Shown here one piece after another: positions 16,591 through 26,200 of a stretch of 64,000 nucleotides of DNA (the first letter of the stretch is position 1; each line of letters opens with the position of its first letter). The position numbers were made by a program, and so were the translations under genes. The stretch comes from Methylobacterium pseudosasicola. Its GTDB lineage: Bacteria; Pseudomonadota; Alphaproteobacteria; Rhizobiales; Beijerinckiaceae. The stretch spans positions 1-64,000 of the forward strand of contig NZ_FOTK01000013.1 of NCBI RefSeq assembly GCF_900114535.1. Direction: 5' to 3'. The notes beneath the pieces were generated by a model. That model saw only the letters and a program-made list of their open reading frames with translations, was not told the DNA's origin and made no database searches.

Positions 16591-17251
16591 GTGTCGACGC
16601 CTTATGCCGGGTTCAGAATGTCGGGTTTAGAGCTGTTCCCGCCCCTGAGGAGAGGCTGGAATATTGATATCCAGGTAGAACGTGACTGGTATGTCATTTT
16701 AAGATCTATATTCAGTAATTTTGTGCTGATTATCTTCAAATGCCAAGATCCATATTCCTGCCTGAACAGAAGATGGCAGGCATAACCTAATGACAGCATA
16801 ATCTTTATCGCAAAATTGCCGTGCCACAAGTTTTTTTCTGAATGAAATCTGCTCAGTGAATTAACGATTTTTTTCTGATCCGTTGCGGTTGATCAAAATC
16901 GGATCAATTTTGTACAAATGCTTGAGAAGGCGTGGTGATGATCTGAGATCGACGAGAAACTTCAAACGAACTCCACATCGAGGCCGGAAGTTCGGCGCAG
17001 ACACGATGCAGCCGCGTCGGAGTGGCACCGGCCGGGCCATGGGTCTTATCGGCTTCGCGAGGCGGGCCGACCCCGATGGACCTACCCGGCGCGACAGGGA
17101 GGTCCTGCTCGGTTCGATCTAGCCGGGAGGGCCGCGGCTGCGCTACAAGACCAGCGGATGCAATACTATATGGCGGGAATCATCACAGATTAAATATTGA
17201 TTGTCTCAGATCTCGATCCGGTCGTCATATGTTGAGCTTGAGTTTACGTAG
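16591..17251. other. AT-rich intergenic region between divergent genes
   Basis: These 661 bp separate the chemosensory operon (leftward) from the PAS-XRE regulator (rightward). They are markedly richer in A+T than the neighbouring genes. Short open frames at 16602-16829 and 16883-17122 lack coding character. Promoters for both directions are expected here; the only clear structure I see is the palindrome cluster at 16876-16917. Confidence 0.7.
16876..16917. promoter_or_regulatory. Palindrome cluster, candidate regulator-binding site
   Basis: TGATCCG at 16876-16882 and CGGATCA at 16900-16906 form a perfect 7-bp inverted repeat. It encloses the 8-bp palindrome TTGATCAA (16889-16896), and another palindrome TTGTACAA follows at 16910-16917. 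Such a density of dyads in an AT-rich divergent intergenic region suggests an operator. The binding protein is unknown; the PAS-XRE regulator encoded nearby is one candidate. Confidence 0.4.
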
Positions 17252-18316
17252 ATGAAGCACGATCCTGTTTCTGCGTTTGATAATGATAATATCTTGGAAG
17301 ACATTCCGTTATCGTCTTATCAGATGCTGAAGCTCGTGGAGGAGCGGGGTGGGATCGGCTTTTGGTCTCTCACGATCGCGACCTGCGGCCTCTGGGGCTC
17401 TCCGGGTTTCTACCGGATGACCGGGCTTCCATCCTCGGCGGATCTGCGCGGCCTGTTCCACCGGTTGATCCATCCCGACGACGAGGATGCCCAGTCCGAC
17501 CTGTGGGACCTGCTCCGGAGCGGCTACGCGGTCGATCGGGAGTTCCGGATCATCCGGCCCGACCAAACGGTCCGATGGGTCGCCCTGAAGACCGAGGTGG
17601 TGCTCGGCCCCGACGCGCGGCCGGCGCGGGTGGACGGAATCGTGCTCGACACCACGGCGGCGCACGAGGCGAGGCAGATCGTGGAATGGATGCAGGGCCG
17701 CCAAGCCGGGGTCTTGCGCGCGATCGCCGCCGCGACCTGGTCGGCGCATCCCGCCGGGGAGATCGAGATGGCGGCGGGCTGGGGGCACCTGACCGGGCAG
17801 AGTGCCGCCGAGATGGCCGGCGCGGGCTGGCTCGACGCGCTGCATCCCGACGATCGCCAAGCCGCGACGGCCGCCTGGCAGGCCGCCCGGACCACCGGAG
17901 CGCCCTACCGGGCGGAATATCGAATCCGCGGCGCGGACGGCCAGTACCGCCGATTCAGCGGCCGGGGGGCGCCGCAGGCCGATCCCGACGGCGCCGTGCG
18001 CGAATGGTTCGGCCTCGTGCTCGCGATGGTGGACGACCCGCGCGACGCGGTGACGGATGCGGCGATCGGGCCGCTGATCCGCGGCGCCCGGGCGGTGATC
18101 GGCTGGTCGATCCAGGACCTCGCTGCGGCTTCGGGCGTCTCGGGTTCCAGCGTCCGGCGCATGGAAGAGTTCGGTGAGAGCCCGCGTCCGCGGATCCGGC
18201 AGGCGGTGCGGCAGGCGTTCGAGGGCGCCGGGATCCGGTTCGTCGCGGCTGGCGCCGACCAGGTCGCCATCGAGATCGACCTCGGGCGCTTCCCGCGGGG
18301 TTATAACAATCGGTGA
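17252..18316 (+). CDS. PAS-PAS-XRE sensor transcription regulator
   Basis: This is a 354-residue protein with two PAS domains (about 35-145 and 160-260). Each ends with the HPDD motif plus a later RI(R/I)-x-DG/Q-x-V/Y-RW/RF strand typical of PAS_3 folds. A C-terminal XRE-type helix-turn-helix (about 275-335) follows, with the sequence VIGWSIQDLAAASGVSGSSV. There is no kinase or cyclase domain, so it appears to couple a small-molecule or redox sensor directly to DNA. The start ATG at 17252 has only a weak upstream ribosome-binding site. It is transcribed divergently from the chemosensory operon. Confidence 0.85.
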   Translation: MKHDPVSAFDNDNILEDIPLSSYQMLKLVEERGGIGFWSLTIATCGLWGSPGFYRMTGLPSSADLRGLFHRLIHPDDEDAQSDLWDLLRSGYAVDREFRIIRPDQTVRWVALKTEVVLGPDARPARVDGIVLDTTAAHEARQIVEWMQGRQAGVLRAIAAATWSAHPAGEIEMAAGWGHLTGQSAAEMAGAGWLDALHPDDRQAATAAWQAARTTGAPYRAEYRIRGADGQYRRFSGRGAPQADPDGAVREWFGLVLAMVDDPRDAVTDAAIGPLIRGARAVIGWSIQDLAAASGVSGSSVRRMEEFGESPRPRIRQAVRQAFEGAGIRFVAAGADQVAIEIDLGRFPRGYNNR

Positions 18317-18373
18317 TAACCATAACCGATCAGTTCATGGGCGCAGACCGAGATCGTAGATGTGGCGGTGAGG

Positions 18374-18649
18374 CTACGATGACCCAGCCATCCGCCTGTC
18401 ATGAGGAGTCCCAATCTTTCTCACGGGCGCTGCCGACCACCAGAAAAGCATCCGCCCATGCACCACGCCAGACCCAATAACCGCGCACGCCGAAGTGATC
18501 GCGCCCGGTGATGCTTTATCTTTGGCCTTAAGGCGCTCGCTCAGAATCCGGACCCACTCCAACTCTGCAAACCGGTCAGGCAGACCGCATCCTGATCTAT
18601 CCGACCGATCCGCGCTGCTCCGGAGCAGGGAGGGCGCGCGAGGGCGCAT
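18374..18649 (-). CDS. Possible small protein downstream of the oxidoreductase
   Basis: This is a 91-codon open frame starting 14 bp after the oxidoreductase stop. A strong Shine-Dalgarno GGGGAG lies 7 nt before its ATG. The middle (ELEWVRILSERLKAKDK, then a hydrophobic stretch with FWW) looks protein-like, while the N-terminal 25 residues are serine/arginine-rich. I do not recognise a family. It could be a real small gene or the degraded end of one. Confidence 0.35.
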   Translation of the reverse strand: MRPRAPSLLRSSADRSDRSGCGLPDRFAELEWVRILSERLKAKDKASPGAITSACAVIGSGVVHGRMLFWWSAAPVRKIGTPHDRRMAGSS

Positions 18650-18663
18650 CGCCGGTCTCCCCG

Positions 18664-19680
18664 TCAGTCGAAGGTGATCACGATCTTGCCGAACGGACCG
18701 CGATCCAAATGATTGAGAGCGGCCGGCACCTCCTCCAGGGTGTAATGCCGGTCGATCACCGGCTTCAGCTTCATCACGTCCACGGCACGGACCAGATCCT
18801 CCAGCGCGCGGCGGTGGCCGACGCGGATGCCCTGAACCGTGGCGGATTTGAGCAGGAGGTTCATCGCAGCCGCCGAGAGATCGTAGCCCTCGATCACGCC
18901 GATCACCGAGACGCGTCCGTCGACGGCCACCGCTTCGAGCGCCTTGGCGAGATGCGCCCCGCCGACGAGTTCGAGGATGTGGTCGATGCCGCGATCCGCG
19001 GTGAGCCGGTAGACGGCTTCGACCCAGCCGTCGCGGTCGATCGCATGGTCGGCGCCGAGGGCTCGGGCGCGCTCGCGCTTGTCCTCTGACGCGGAAGTAA
19101 CGAAAACCTCCGCGCCGTGGGCCTTGGCGATCTGGAGGCCGAACAGGGCGACGCCGCCCGTGCCCTGGACCAGCACGCTCTGGCCCGCCCGCAGCTGACC
19201 GCGCTCGACCAGGGCGAACCAGGCCGTCAGGCCGGCGCAGGGGAGGGTGCTGGCCTCCGCGAGGTCGAGGCTTCGCGGTGCGGCGACGAACCACTCCTCG
19301 GGCAGCGCGACGTACTCCGCCAGGACACCTTGATGCGCGCCGCCGAGCGTTGTGGCGTCCACCGTCTTCGCGGATCCCGCGGACCGGCCGTCGACCCAAC
19401 CCGGGAAGAAGGTCGTGATCACCCGGTCCCCCGGTCGGAAGCGGGTTACGCCATCACCGATGGCGGCGACTGTTCCGGCGAGATCGGAGGCGGGAGTGAA
19501 CGGGAAGTCGAGGGCCAGCCCCATCCCGTGCTCGATCACGAGCGTGTCGCGATAGTTCAACGCCGCCGCCGCGGCCTTCACCAGGACTTGCCCGGGCCCC
19601 GGTTCGGGCACCGGCACCTGCTTCAGCTGAAGGGAGCCTCGGCCGAAGCCGCTCAGATCCCAGCGCCTCATCGTCGTCAT
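18664..19680 (-). CDS. MDR-family NAD(P)-dependent alcohol dehydrogenase / quinone oxidoreductase
   Basis: This 338-residue medium-chain dehydrogenase/reductase has an N-terminal GroES-like domain (VPVPEPGPGQVLVKAAAAALNYRD, shown here in part by NYRD). The Rossmann domain carries GTGGVALFGLQIAKAHGA. The catalytic zinc ligands of true alcohol dehydrogenases are not obvious, since Cys near residue 40 is absent, so a zinc-independent quinone-oxidoreductase-like enzyme is likely. It is divergent from a LysR regulator across 99 bp, which suggests control by that regulator. The start is ATG at 19680, four residues before a second Met. Confidence 0.85.
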   Translation of the reverse strand: MTTMRRWDLSGFGRGSLQLKQVPVPEPGPGQVLVKAAAAALNYRDTLVIEHGMGLALDFPFTPASDLAGTVAAIGDGVTRFRPGDRVITTFFPGWVDGRSAGSAKTVDATTLGGAHQGVLAEYVALPEEWFVAAPRSLDLAEASTLPCAGLTAWFALVERGQLRAGQSVLVQGTGGVALFGLQIAKAHGAEVFVTSASEDKRERARALGADHAIDRDGWVEAVYRLTADRGIDHILELVGGAHLAKALEAVAVDGRVSVIGVIEGYDLSAAAMNLLLKSATVQGIRVGHRRALEDLVRAVDVMKLKPVIDRHYTLEEVPAALNHLDRGPFGKIVITFD

Positions 19681-19779
19681 GGCGAATCTCCCATCTCTTG
19701 CCGACCGGGGATGCGTAGCGTTGATCTCAGCGCGCCAGTGGCGATAGTTTGGACCCTGATCGGTGCGCAGGGAGCGACA

Positions 19780-20724
19780 ATGACCCCCGGTGATCTGCTC
19801 GCGGACCTGCCGGTGCTCATCGCTGCGGCCGAGGCCGGGAGCTTCTCGGCGGCAGCGTCCAAGCTGAACGTGACGCGCTCGGCGGTCGGGCGGAGTGTCG
19901 CCCGCCTCGAACACCGGCTCGGCGTCCGGCTGTTCCACCGCACCACCCGCTCCCTCGCCCTGACGGATGACGGGCAGATCGTCTTCGAGCATGGAAAGCG
20001 GGCGCTCGCCGAGGTGCAGAGCGTGACAGCGCTGCTCGATTCCGGGCGGCGCGCGATCGCGGGCCGGCTGCGCGTCTCGATGCCGGTGCTGTTCGGCCGG
20101 CTGCGCATAGCGCCGATCCTGATCCGGCTCGCCGACGCACATCCGACGCTGGAACTCGATCTCAACTTCAGCGACCGGCTGGTCGACGTGGTCGAGGATG
20201 GTTTCGATCTCGTGGTCCGCGGCGGCCGGCTGCAGAACTGGCCCGGCCTGACCGTGCGGCGGATCGCGTACCAGCCCATGCGCGTCTGCGCGGCCCCGCG
20301 CTATCTCGAAGGGGCGGGCATTCCGGACTCGCTCGCCGATCTGTCGGGCCATCACGCAGTGCTCTATGGCCGTCCCGGCTCCGTGCGCTCCTGGCTGTTT
20401 CCGCAGGCGGACGGTCCGGCGACGGAGATCGTGCCGCCGAGCCGGATGCGGTTCGACGATGTCGGCGCGATCCGCGACGCCGCAATCGGCGGTCACGGCC
20501 TCGCTTGGCTGCCGTGCTGGCTGATCCGGGACGACGTCGCCGCGGGACGGCTCGCGACGGTGCTCGACCATCTGCCCGCCCATGTCTTCGAGAGCCACGC
20601 GCTCTGGCCGCAGACCCCGCATCTGCCGCTGCGCGTGCGCCTGGCGATCGACGCGCTGGCGGCGGGGCTGCCGGAGGTATCCGCCCTTCGCACCGAAAGC
20701 CCCGCCCGAACCGAACCGGCCTGA
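19780..20724 (+). CDS. LysR-family transcription regulator
   Basis: This is a 314-residue protein. Residues 5-65 are a winged helix-turn-helix (AAEAGSFSAAASKLNVTRSA, RLEHRLGVRLFHRTTR), and the remainder is the periplasmic-binding-protein-like effector domain. The DLVVRGG segment resembles the CrgA/PP2 subgroup of LysR proteins. A good ribosome-binding site GGGAGCG precedes the ATG at 19780. LysR regulators usually control the divergent neighbour, here the quinone-oxidoreductase-like gene, and often themselves. Confidence 0.92.
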   Translation: MTPGDLLADLPVLIAAAEAGSFSAAASKLNVTRSAVGRSVARLEHRLGVRLFHRTTRSLALTDDGQIVFEHGKRALAEVQSVTALLDSGRRAIAGRLRVSMPVLFGRLRIAPILIRLADAHPTLELDLNFSDRLVDVVEDGFDLVVRGGRLQNWPGLTVRRIAYQPMRVCAAPRYLEGAGIPDSLADLSGHHAVLYGRPGSVRSWLFPQADGPATEIVPPSRMRFDDVGAIRDAAIGGHGLAWLPCWLIRDDVAAGRLATVLDHLPAHVFESHALWPQTPHLPLRVRLAIDALAAGLPEVSALRTESPARTEPA

Positions 20725-21036
20725 GCATCACGCACAGGCGCCGTTGGCTCGCCGCGGAGATGCGGCCATGCCGTCATCGTCCGCCTGTCGCGCCGCGATT
20801 GTCGCCACGAGGCGTGCCGGATCTCAGGCTGCCGGTGGCCAACGGGCCGCTTCCGACCTAGTGCGGTCGTCGTTTCGTCCCCGTCCATCCCCAGGCCGCG
20901 GCCGCCCGGTGTTGGCGTTCGGCACCCGCACCTTTACAGTATAGCCGGGGACGCGGCTTCAGCCGCGGAAGGGGGACCATGACGCATCACCGTTCGAGCG
21001 GCGCAGCCCACCGCAATCGGAGCTGAAGACCGCGTC
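20725..21036. other. Intergenic region upstream of tamA
   Basis: No coding sequence is evident in these 312 bp. There is a short hairpin CGCGGCT-TC-AGCCGCG at 20952-20967 without a T-tract. It could be a transcription end for the LysR gene or part of a tamA leader. Confidence 0.5.
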
Positions 21037-23046
21037 TTGCGCGTGTCCGCTCGCCTGGGTCGATCGATCGTGTCCGGTGCGCCCCGAGCGCTGCCGCGGC
21101 TAATGCTTGCAGCAGTGGCGGCCGTGACGCTCGTCGCGGTACAGCCCGGGCCGGCGCGCGCCTTCGACCTGTTCGGCCTGTTCGGCTCGGAGCCCGAGCC
21201 GCCGGCGCCCAGCGCGACAGCCTTGCCGTATGCTTTGCGCATCACCGGCACGGACGATTCCGATGTCCTCCAGGCGCTTCAGGACATCTCGACCCTCTAT
21301 CGCCTGCGCCAGGACCCGCCGCCGGACGGGGAGGGGCTCCTGCGCCGGGCCGAGACCGATCTGTCGAAGCTCGCCGATGTCCTGTCGGGCTACGGCTATT
21401 ACCAGGGCACGGCAGCGATCCGGATCGATTCCGTGCCGGTCGCCGGGCAGGCCGGAGCCGCCGCCGCGGTGGGCGCCGCGGAGCGGTGGCGCAATCGCGG
21501 CCTGGTACCGGTGCGGATCGCGGTCGATCTCGGGCCGCTCTATACGCTGCGGCGGATCACGGTGCGCGATGTCGCAGGCCGGCCGTTCCCGGAAGAGGTG
21601 CTGCCGCCGCGGATCACCCGGGTGGACGACGACGTGCCGGCCCGCTCGGCCACGGTTTTGGCCCGGGAAGCCCGGATCGTCGACGCGTTCCGGGCGCAGG
21701 GGCACCCCTTCGCCAAGGTGGTGGCGCGCGATCCGGTGGTGGACGACACCGCCCATGTCATGGACGTCACCTTCACGGTCGATCCCGGCCCGGTGGCGGG
21801 GCTGGGGCCGGTGGCGGTCAGCGGCGCGCCGGGGATCGATCCGGCGACGATCCGCTCGTTCATCTATGCCGAGCCGGGGGATCCGTATTCGCCCCAGGCG
21901 GTGGCGGCGATCCGCAAGTCGCTCACGCGCATCGAGGCGATCGGCGCTGCGCGGGTCCGCGAAGGGACGGCGCTCGACGCGGATGGAAACCTGCCACTCT
22001 TCGCCGAATTGAGCGAGCGCGAGCGCAATCTCGTCGGCGTCTCTGCGCGTTATTCCACCGTCGATGGCCCGGGGGTGCGCGCCTACTACACCAACCGCAA
22101 TCTCTTCGGCGGCGGCGAGACATTCCGGCTCGATGCCGACATCTACTATCTGGGGTTGGGCAACGATCCGTTCGCGACCCAGCGCAAGATTGCCGGGATC
22201 GGCACCAACGGGCTCGGGGGGCGCCTGTCAGCGACTTATGTCCAGCCGGCGCTCGGCGGCACCCGCAACGACTTTTTGGCCAACGCCTTCATCACCCGCG
22301 AGGTCCAGCAAAGCTACCTGGTGGATGGCGGCGGGGTCTCGGCTGCGATCCGGCACCGGTTCTCGGATACGTTCTCGGCCCAGATCGGATTGGATGCGCA
22401 GGCCGGGCGCTCGAAGGATGCCCTCGGGACGGTCAATTACCGGCTGATCGGCGTGCCGGCCTCGGTAACTTACGATTCCACCGACAGCCTGCTCGACCCG
22501 ACCAAGGGGTTCCGGGCGATCGCGTCGCTGGCGGCCTATCCCGGGGCGATCTCTTCCCCGGGGATCGTCGTCGCGAAGGCGCAGGGCTCCACCTATTATT
22601 CCCTGGACGACGAGTCCCGGTACATCCTGGCCGGGCGGATCGGGTTCGGCTCGGTCTCCGGCGCGCCGCTCGGGGACATCCCGGACAATTTCCGCTTCTT
22701 CGCAGGCGGCGGCGGCTCGGTGCGCGGCTATCCGTACCGGACGCTCGGGCCGATCGGGCCGTTCAACCTGCCGATCGGCGGCCGCAGCCTGCTCGAAGCC
22801 TCGCTGGAGGCGCGGATCAAGATCACCGACACGATCGGGGTGGTGCCGTTCTTCGACGCCGGCACTGCCTTCGCCTCCTCCCTGCCGGATTTCGATGAGA
22901 AGATCCGGAAATCGGTGGGCATCGGCCTGCGCTACTACACCGGCATCGGGCCGATCCGCGCGGATCTCGCCTTCCCGCTCGACCCCTACAAGGGCGGCCA
23001 TGTCCGCCCGGCCGTCCTGTATCTCAGCCTGGGGCAGGCGTTCTGA
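21037..23046 (+). CDS. tamA: TamA-like outer membrane translocation protein (Omp85 family)
   Basis: This is a 669-residue protein with an N-terminal signal sequence (LMLAAVAAVTLVAVQPGPARA, about residues 22-42), POTRA domains (about 65-330) and a C-terminal 16-strand barrel. The Omp85 hallmark VRGYPY lies near residue 568, and the protein ends in phenylalanine as outer-membrane proteins do. TamA works with TamB in outer-membrane assembly and phospholipid transport. tamB follows immediately. The start is TTG at 21037 (or GTG at 21043); no ATG lies nearby. Confidence 0.92.
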   Translation: MRVSARLGRSIVSGAPRALPRLMLAAVAAVTLVAVQPGPARAFDLFGLFGSEPEPPAPSATALPYALRITGTDDSDVLQALQDISTLYRLRQDPPPDGEGLLRRAETDLSKLADVLSGYGYYQGTAAIRIDSVPVAGQAGAAAAVGAAERWRNRGLVPVRIAVDLGPLYTLRRITVRDVAGRPFPEEVLPPRITRVDDDVPARSATVLAREARIVDAFRAQGHPFAKVVARDPVVDDTAHVMDVTFTVDPGPVAGLGPVAVSGAPGIDPATIRSFIYAEPGDPYSPQAVAAIRKSLTRIEAIGAARVREGTALDADGNLPLFAELSERERNLVGVSARYSTVDGPGVRAYYTNRNLFGGGETFRLDADIYYLGLGNDPFATQRKIAGIGTNGLGGRLSATYVQPALGGTRNDFLANAFITREVQQSYLVDGGGVSAAIRHRFSDTFSAQIGLDAQAGRSKDALGTVNYRLIGVPASVTYDSTDSLLDPTKGFRAIASLAAYPGAISSPGIVVAKAQGSTYYSLDDESRYILAGRIGFGSVSGAPLGDIPDNFRFFAGGGGSVRGYPYRTLGPIGPFNLPIGGRSLLEASLEARIKITDTIGVVPFFDAGTAFASSLPDFDEKIRKSVGIGLRYYTGIGPIRADLAFPLDPYKGGHVRPAVLYLSLGQAF

Positions 23047-23088
23047 ATGGCTGACTTTTTTGGAGGTTGGGGCGAGCTCAGGATCTTT

Positions 23089-23260
23089 CCCTCCCCCCTC
23101 TGCGGGGGAGGGTGGCCCCTGCGTCAGCAGGGGTCGGGAGAGGGGAACGCGGGTTCAGGGAAGAGCGCGACCGTCATGAAGGGCTCAACCCTTTCCTGCA
23201 CCGTCGCTCCCCTCTCCCGACCCCCTTCGGGGGCCACCCTCCCCCGCAGAGGGGGGAGGG
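23089..23260. repeat. Inverted-repeat element across the tamA-tamB junction
   Basis: The left arm (23089-23144) and right arm (23209-23260) are near-perfect reverse complements rich in CCCTCCCCC/GGGGGAGGG and CCGACCC. A 64-bp loop separates them. The same element is present in opposite orientation at 27841-28004, including the GAACCCGCG part of its loop. It lies within the reading frame open from the tamA stop into tamB, so part of it is probably translated. Confidence 0.85.
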
Positions 23261-26200
23261 CAGCAGCGCTCATCCTGGCCTGCCTCGCGCTTCTCGTCAC
23301 CCTTCTGATCCCCACCGCCATACCCACCCACGCCGACGACGCGGAAAAATCCGTGCTCGGCGGGCTTTTGTCCCGGGCGCTCTCGACGCCGTCGTCGCGC
23401 GTGGCGATCGGCGCGGTGGACGGCGCGCTCTCGTCCGACGCCACCATCCGCGACGTGGCGGTGAGCGACCGCGACGGCGTCTGGCTGAAGCTCGACCGGG
23501 CGCGGATCATCTGGCGGCGGCTCGCTTTGCTGTCGGGGCGGCTGGAGGTGGACAGCCTCGAGATCGGGCGGCTCGAAGTTCTGCGCCGGCCGGTTCCCGG
23601 CCCGACCCCGCCGGAGGCCAAGCCCGACGGCAAGCTGCTGCCCGACCTGCCCGTGAAGGTCGAGATCAAGGGGTTCAAGCTGGCCGAGCTGGTGCTGGGC
23701 GAGCCGGTGGCCGGCCAGCCGGCCCGGCTCTCGGCTGAAGGCAAGGCCCGGCTCGGGGCGGCGAGCGAGGGGCTGGACCTACAGGCGCGGGCCCAGCGCC
23801 TCGACGCCGCCGGGCGCTTCCTGCTCTCCCTGGTCTACGTGCCGCAGGGCGACAAGCTGGAGCTGACGGCCAACCTCGTCGAACCGGCGGGGGGCCTGCT
23901 ATCGAAGGCGGCCAACATCCCGGGCACGCCGCCAATCGATTTCGATCTCGCCGGCACCGGCACGCTGGACGCCTGGAACGCGCATCTCGATTTCGCCGCC
24001 GGCCCGGATATCGGCGCCAAGGGCGGCGCCAAGATTTCCCGGATCGGCGCCGAGCGCCGGCTGGCGCTCGACCTCGCGGCGCGGATCGAGGGCCTGGTGC
24101 CGGGTCCGGCGGCTTCCGTCTTCGCCGGCACCACCAAGCTCGAGGGCGGCTTCGCCTTCGCGGATAGCGGCGCCTTCCGGATCGACCGCCTGGAGCTGAC
24201 CTCGCGCACCGCCCGGCTCGCCGCCGGCGGCAGCCTGACCAAGGACCGGATCGCCGACCTGACGCTCCAGGCCCGGGCCCTCCCCACCGAGGGCGCGGTG
24301 ACCAAGGCCGGCGAGGCCGAGATCGAGAAGCTGGTCTTCGACGGCAGCGTGAAGGGCCCGATCACCGCGCCGACGGTACGGGGCACGCTCGACGCAGCGG
24401 GCCTGCGCAGCCGGGACTCCGCCCTGGACCGGGTCGAGGCGCGCCTCGGGGTCGAGCCCCAGGGCGACCCGTCCGCCCAGCGTTTCGCGATCACGGCGGA
24501 CGGCAAGGTCGAAGGCCTGCGGCTCGCCGATCCGGCCCTGCGCCGGGCGCTCGGCAGCCGGGCTCAGCTGGTCCTGCGGGCTGCCTCCGGCCCGGACGGC
24601 GTCATCGACGTCACGACGCTCCGGGTCGAATCCGACACCGCCAAGGCGCGCTATGCCGGCCGCGTCGGCCAGAACACCCTGACCGGCACGCTGGACGCCG
24701 CCCTGCCGGATCTGTCCGTGTTCTCCGGCCTCGCCGGGCGGGGGCTCGCCGGCAGCCTGGACGCGAAGGCTCGGCTCAGCGGCGATCCGGCCCGGAAGGC
24801 GCTGGCCGCCGACCTCACCGTCAGCAGCGCCGGCCTCGCCACCGGGATCGCAGCGGCCGACCGGGTGCTCGGCCGCGCGCCGACGCTCCAGGGCCGGGTG
24901 TCGCAATCCTATGACGGCTACGGCTTCGATCATCTGCGCCTCGAAGGCGCCGGCCTGACCGCGACCCTGCAGGGCGAGGCGACCTCAGCGACGGCCGATG
25001 TCACCGGCCGCATCGACCTCAAGAGCTTGGCCGATCTCGACGGCCGCCTGACCGGACGTGCCGGCATCGACGCCCGGATGACCGGCTCGCTGGAGCATCC
25101 GCAACTGGCCGCGACAATCACCGCGCCGTCGGCGACCGCGGACGGCAAGCCGATCCGCGACCTGCGGGCCGAGGCTCTGCTCACCGACGCCCTGCTGGCC
25201 CCGGACGGGACCCTGAAACTCTCCGGCGAGGTCGCCGGCAAGGCGCTGCGCGGCGGCGCCCATGTGGCGAAGACCGGGGCCGATTGGGTGCTCGACCGGC
25301 TCGACCTCGATCTCGGCTCCGTCTCCGTATCGGGCAACGCGATCGTGGCGGCGGAGACCTGGCTATCGGCCGGAACGCTTTCGGTGAAGGCCGGCAACCT
25401 CGCCGACATCTCACCGCTCGCCCCGGAGCCCCTGGCCGGGCAGCTCGACGCCACGGTGAACCTCGCCCGCGACGGCGGACGCCAGGACGCGGCGATCCGG
25501 GCCACCGGCGCCGCGCTGCGCTACGGTCCCTACGGCCTGAACCGCCTCGACGCCGACCTGAAGGGCCGCGACCTGCGCGCCCATCCGGTCCTCGACGGAC
25601 GTCTCGATGCCGAAAGGCTGCTCGCCGCCGGCCAGCAGATCGATACGGTCCGGCTCGCCGCCCTGGGCAGCCCCACGGGCAGCGACGTGACGCTCGCCGC
25701 TAAGGCCCGCGGCTTCAACCTCGACGGGGCGGTCCGGCTGGTACCGGCTGACGACACCCGGATCGACATCCAGCGCTTCTCCGCCGCCCGGGGCGGCGAC
25801 CGCTTCGCCCTCACCGGGCCGGCCAGCATCACCCTGCGCGACGGCGGCGCGGTGATCGACGGGCTATCCATCGCGGCCGGCTCAGGGCGGGTCACGCTCG
25901 CCGGCCGGGCCGGTCAAAATCTCGACCTGAAGGTGGCGATCCGCGCGCTGCCCCTGTCGCTCGCCCGGATCGCAGCGCCGGACCTCGCCCTCTCGGGCAC
26001 GCTGGACGGCGACGCCGATCTGCACGGGCCGGCCGCGAGCCCGGAGGGTCATTATGCGCTCACCGTCTCGAAGCTCGTGGCGCCGCAGACCCGCCAGGCC
26101 GGCCTGCCGTCGGTGGATGCCAGTGCGAAGGGCACCCTGTCGGACGGGCAGGCCAGCCTCGACGGCCGGGTCACGGCCGGGAAGGGCGTCGCCCTGACGG

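Noticed and set aside
16602..17255. Short open frames in the AT-rich intergenic region
   Set aside because: They lack ribosome-binding sites and codon bias; the region looks regulatory.
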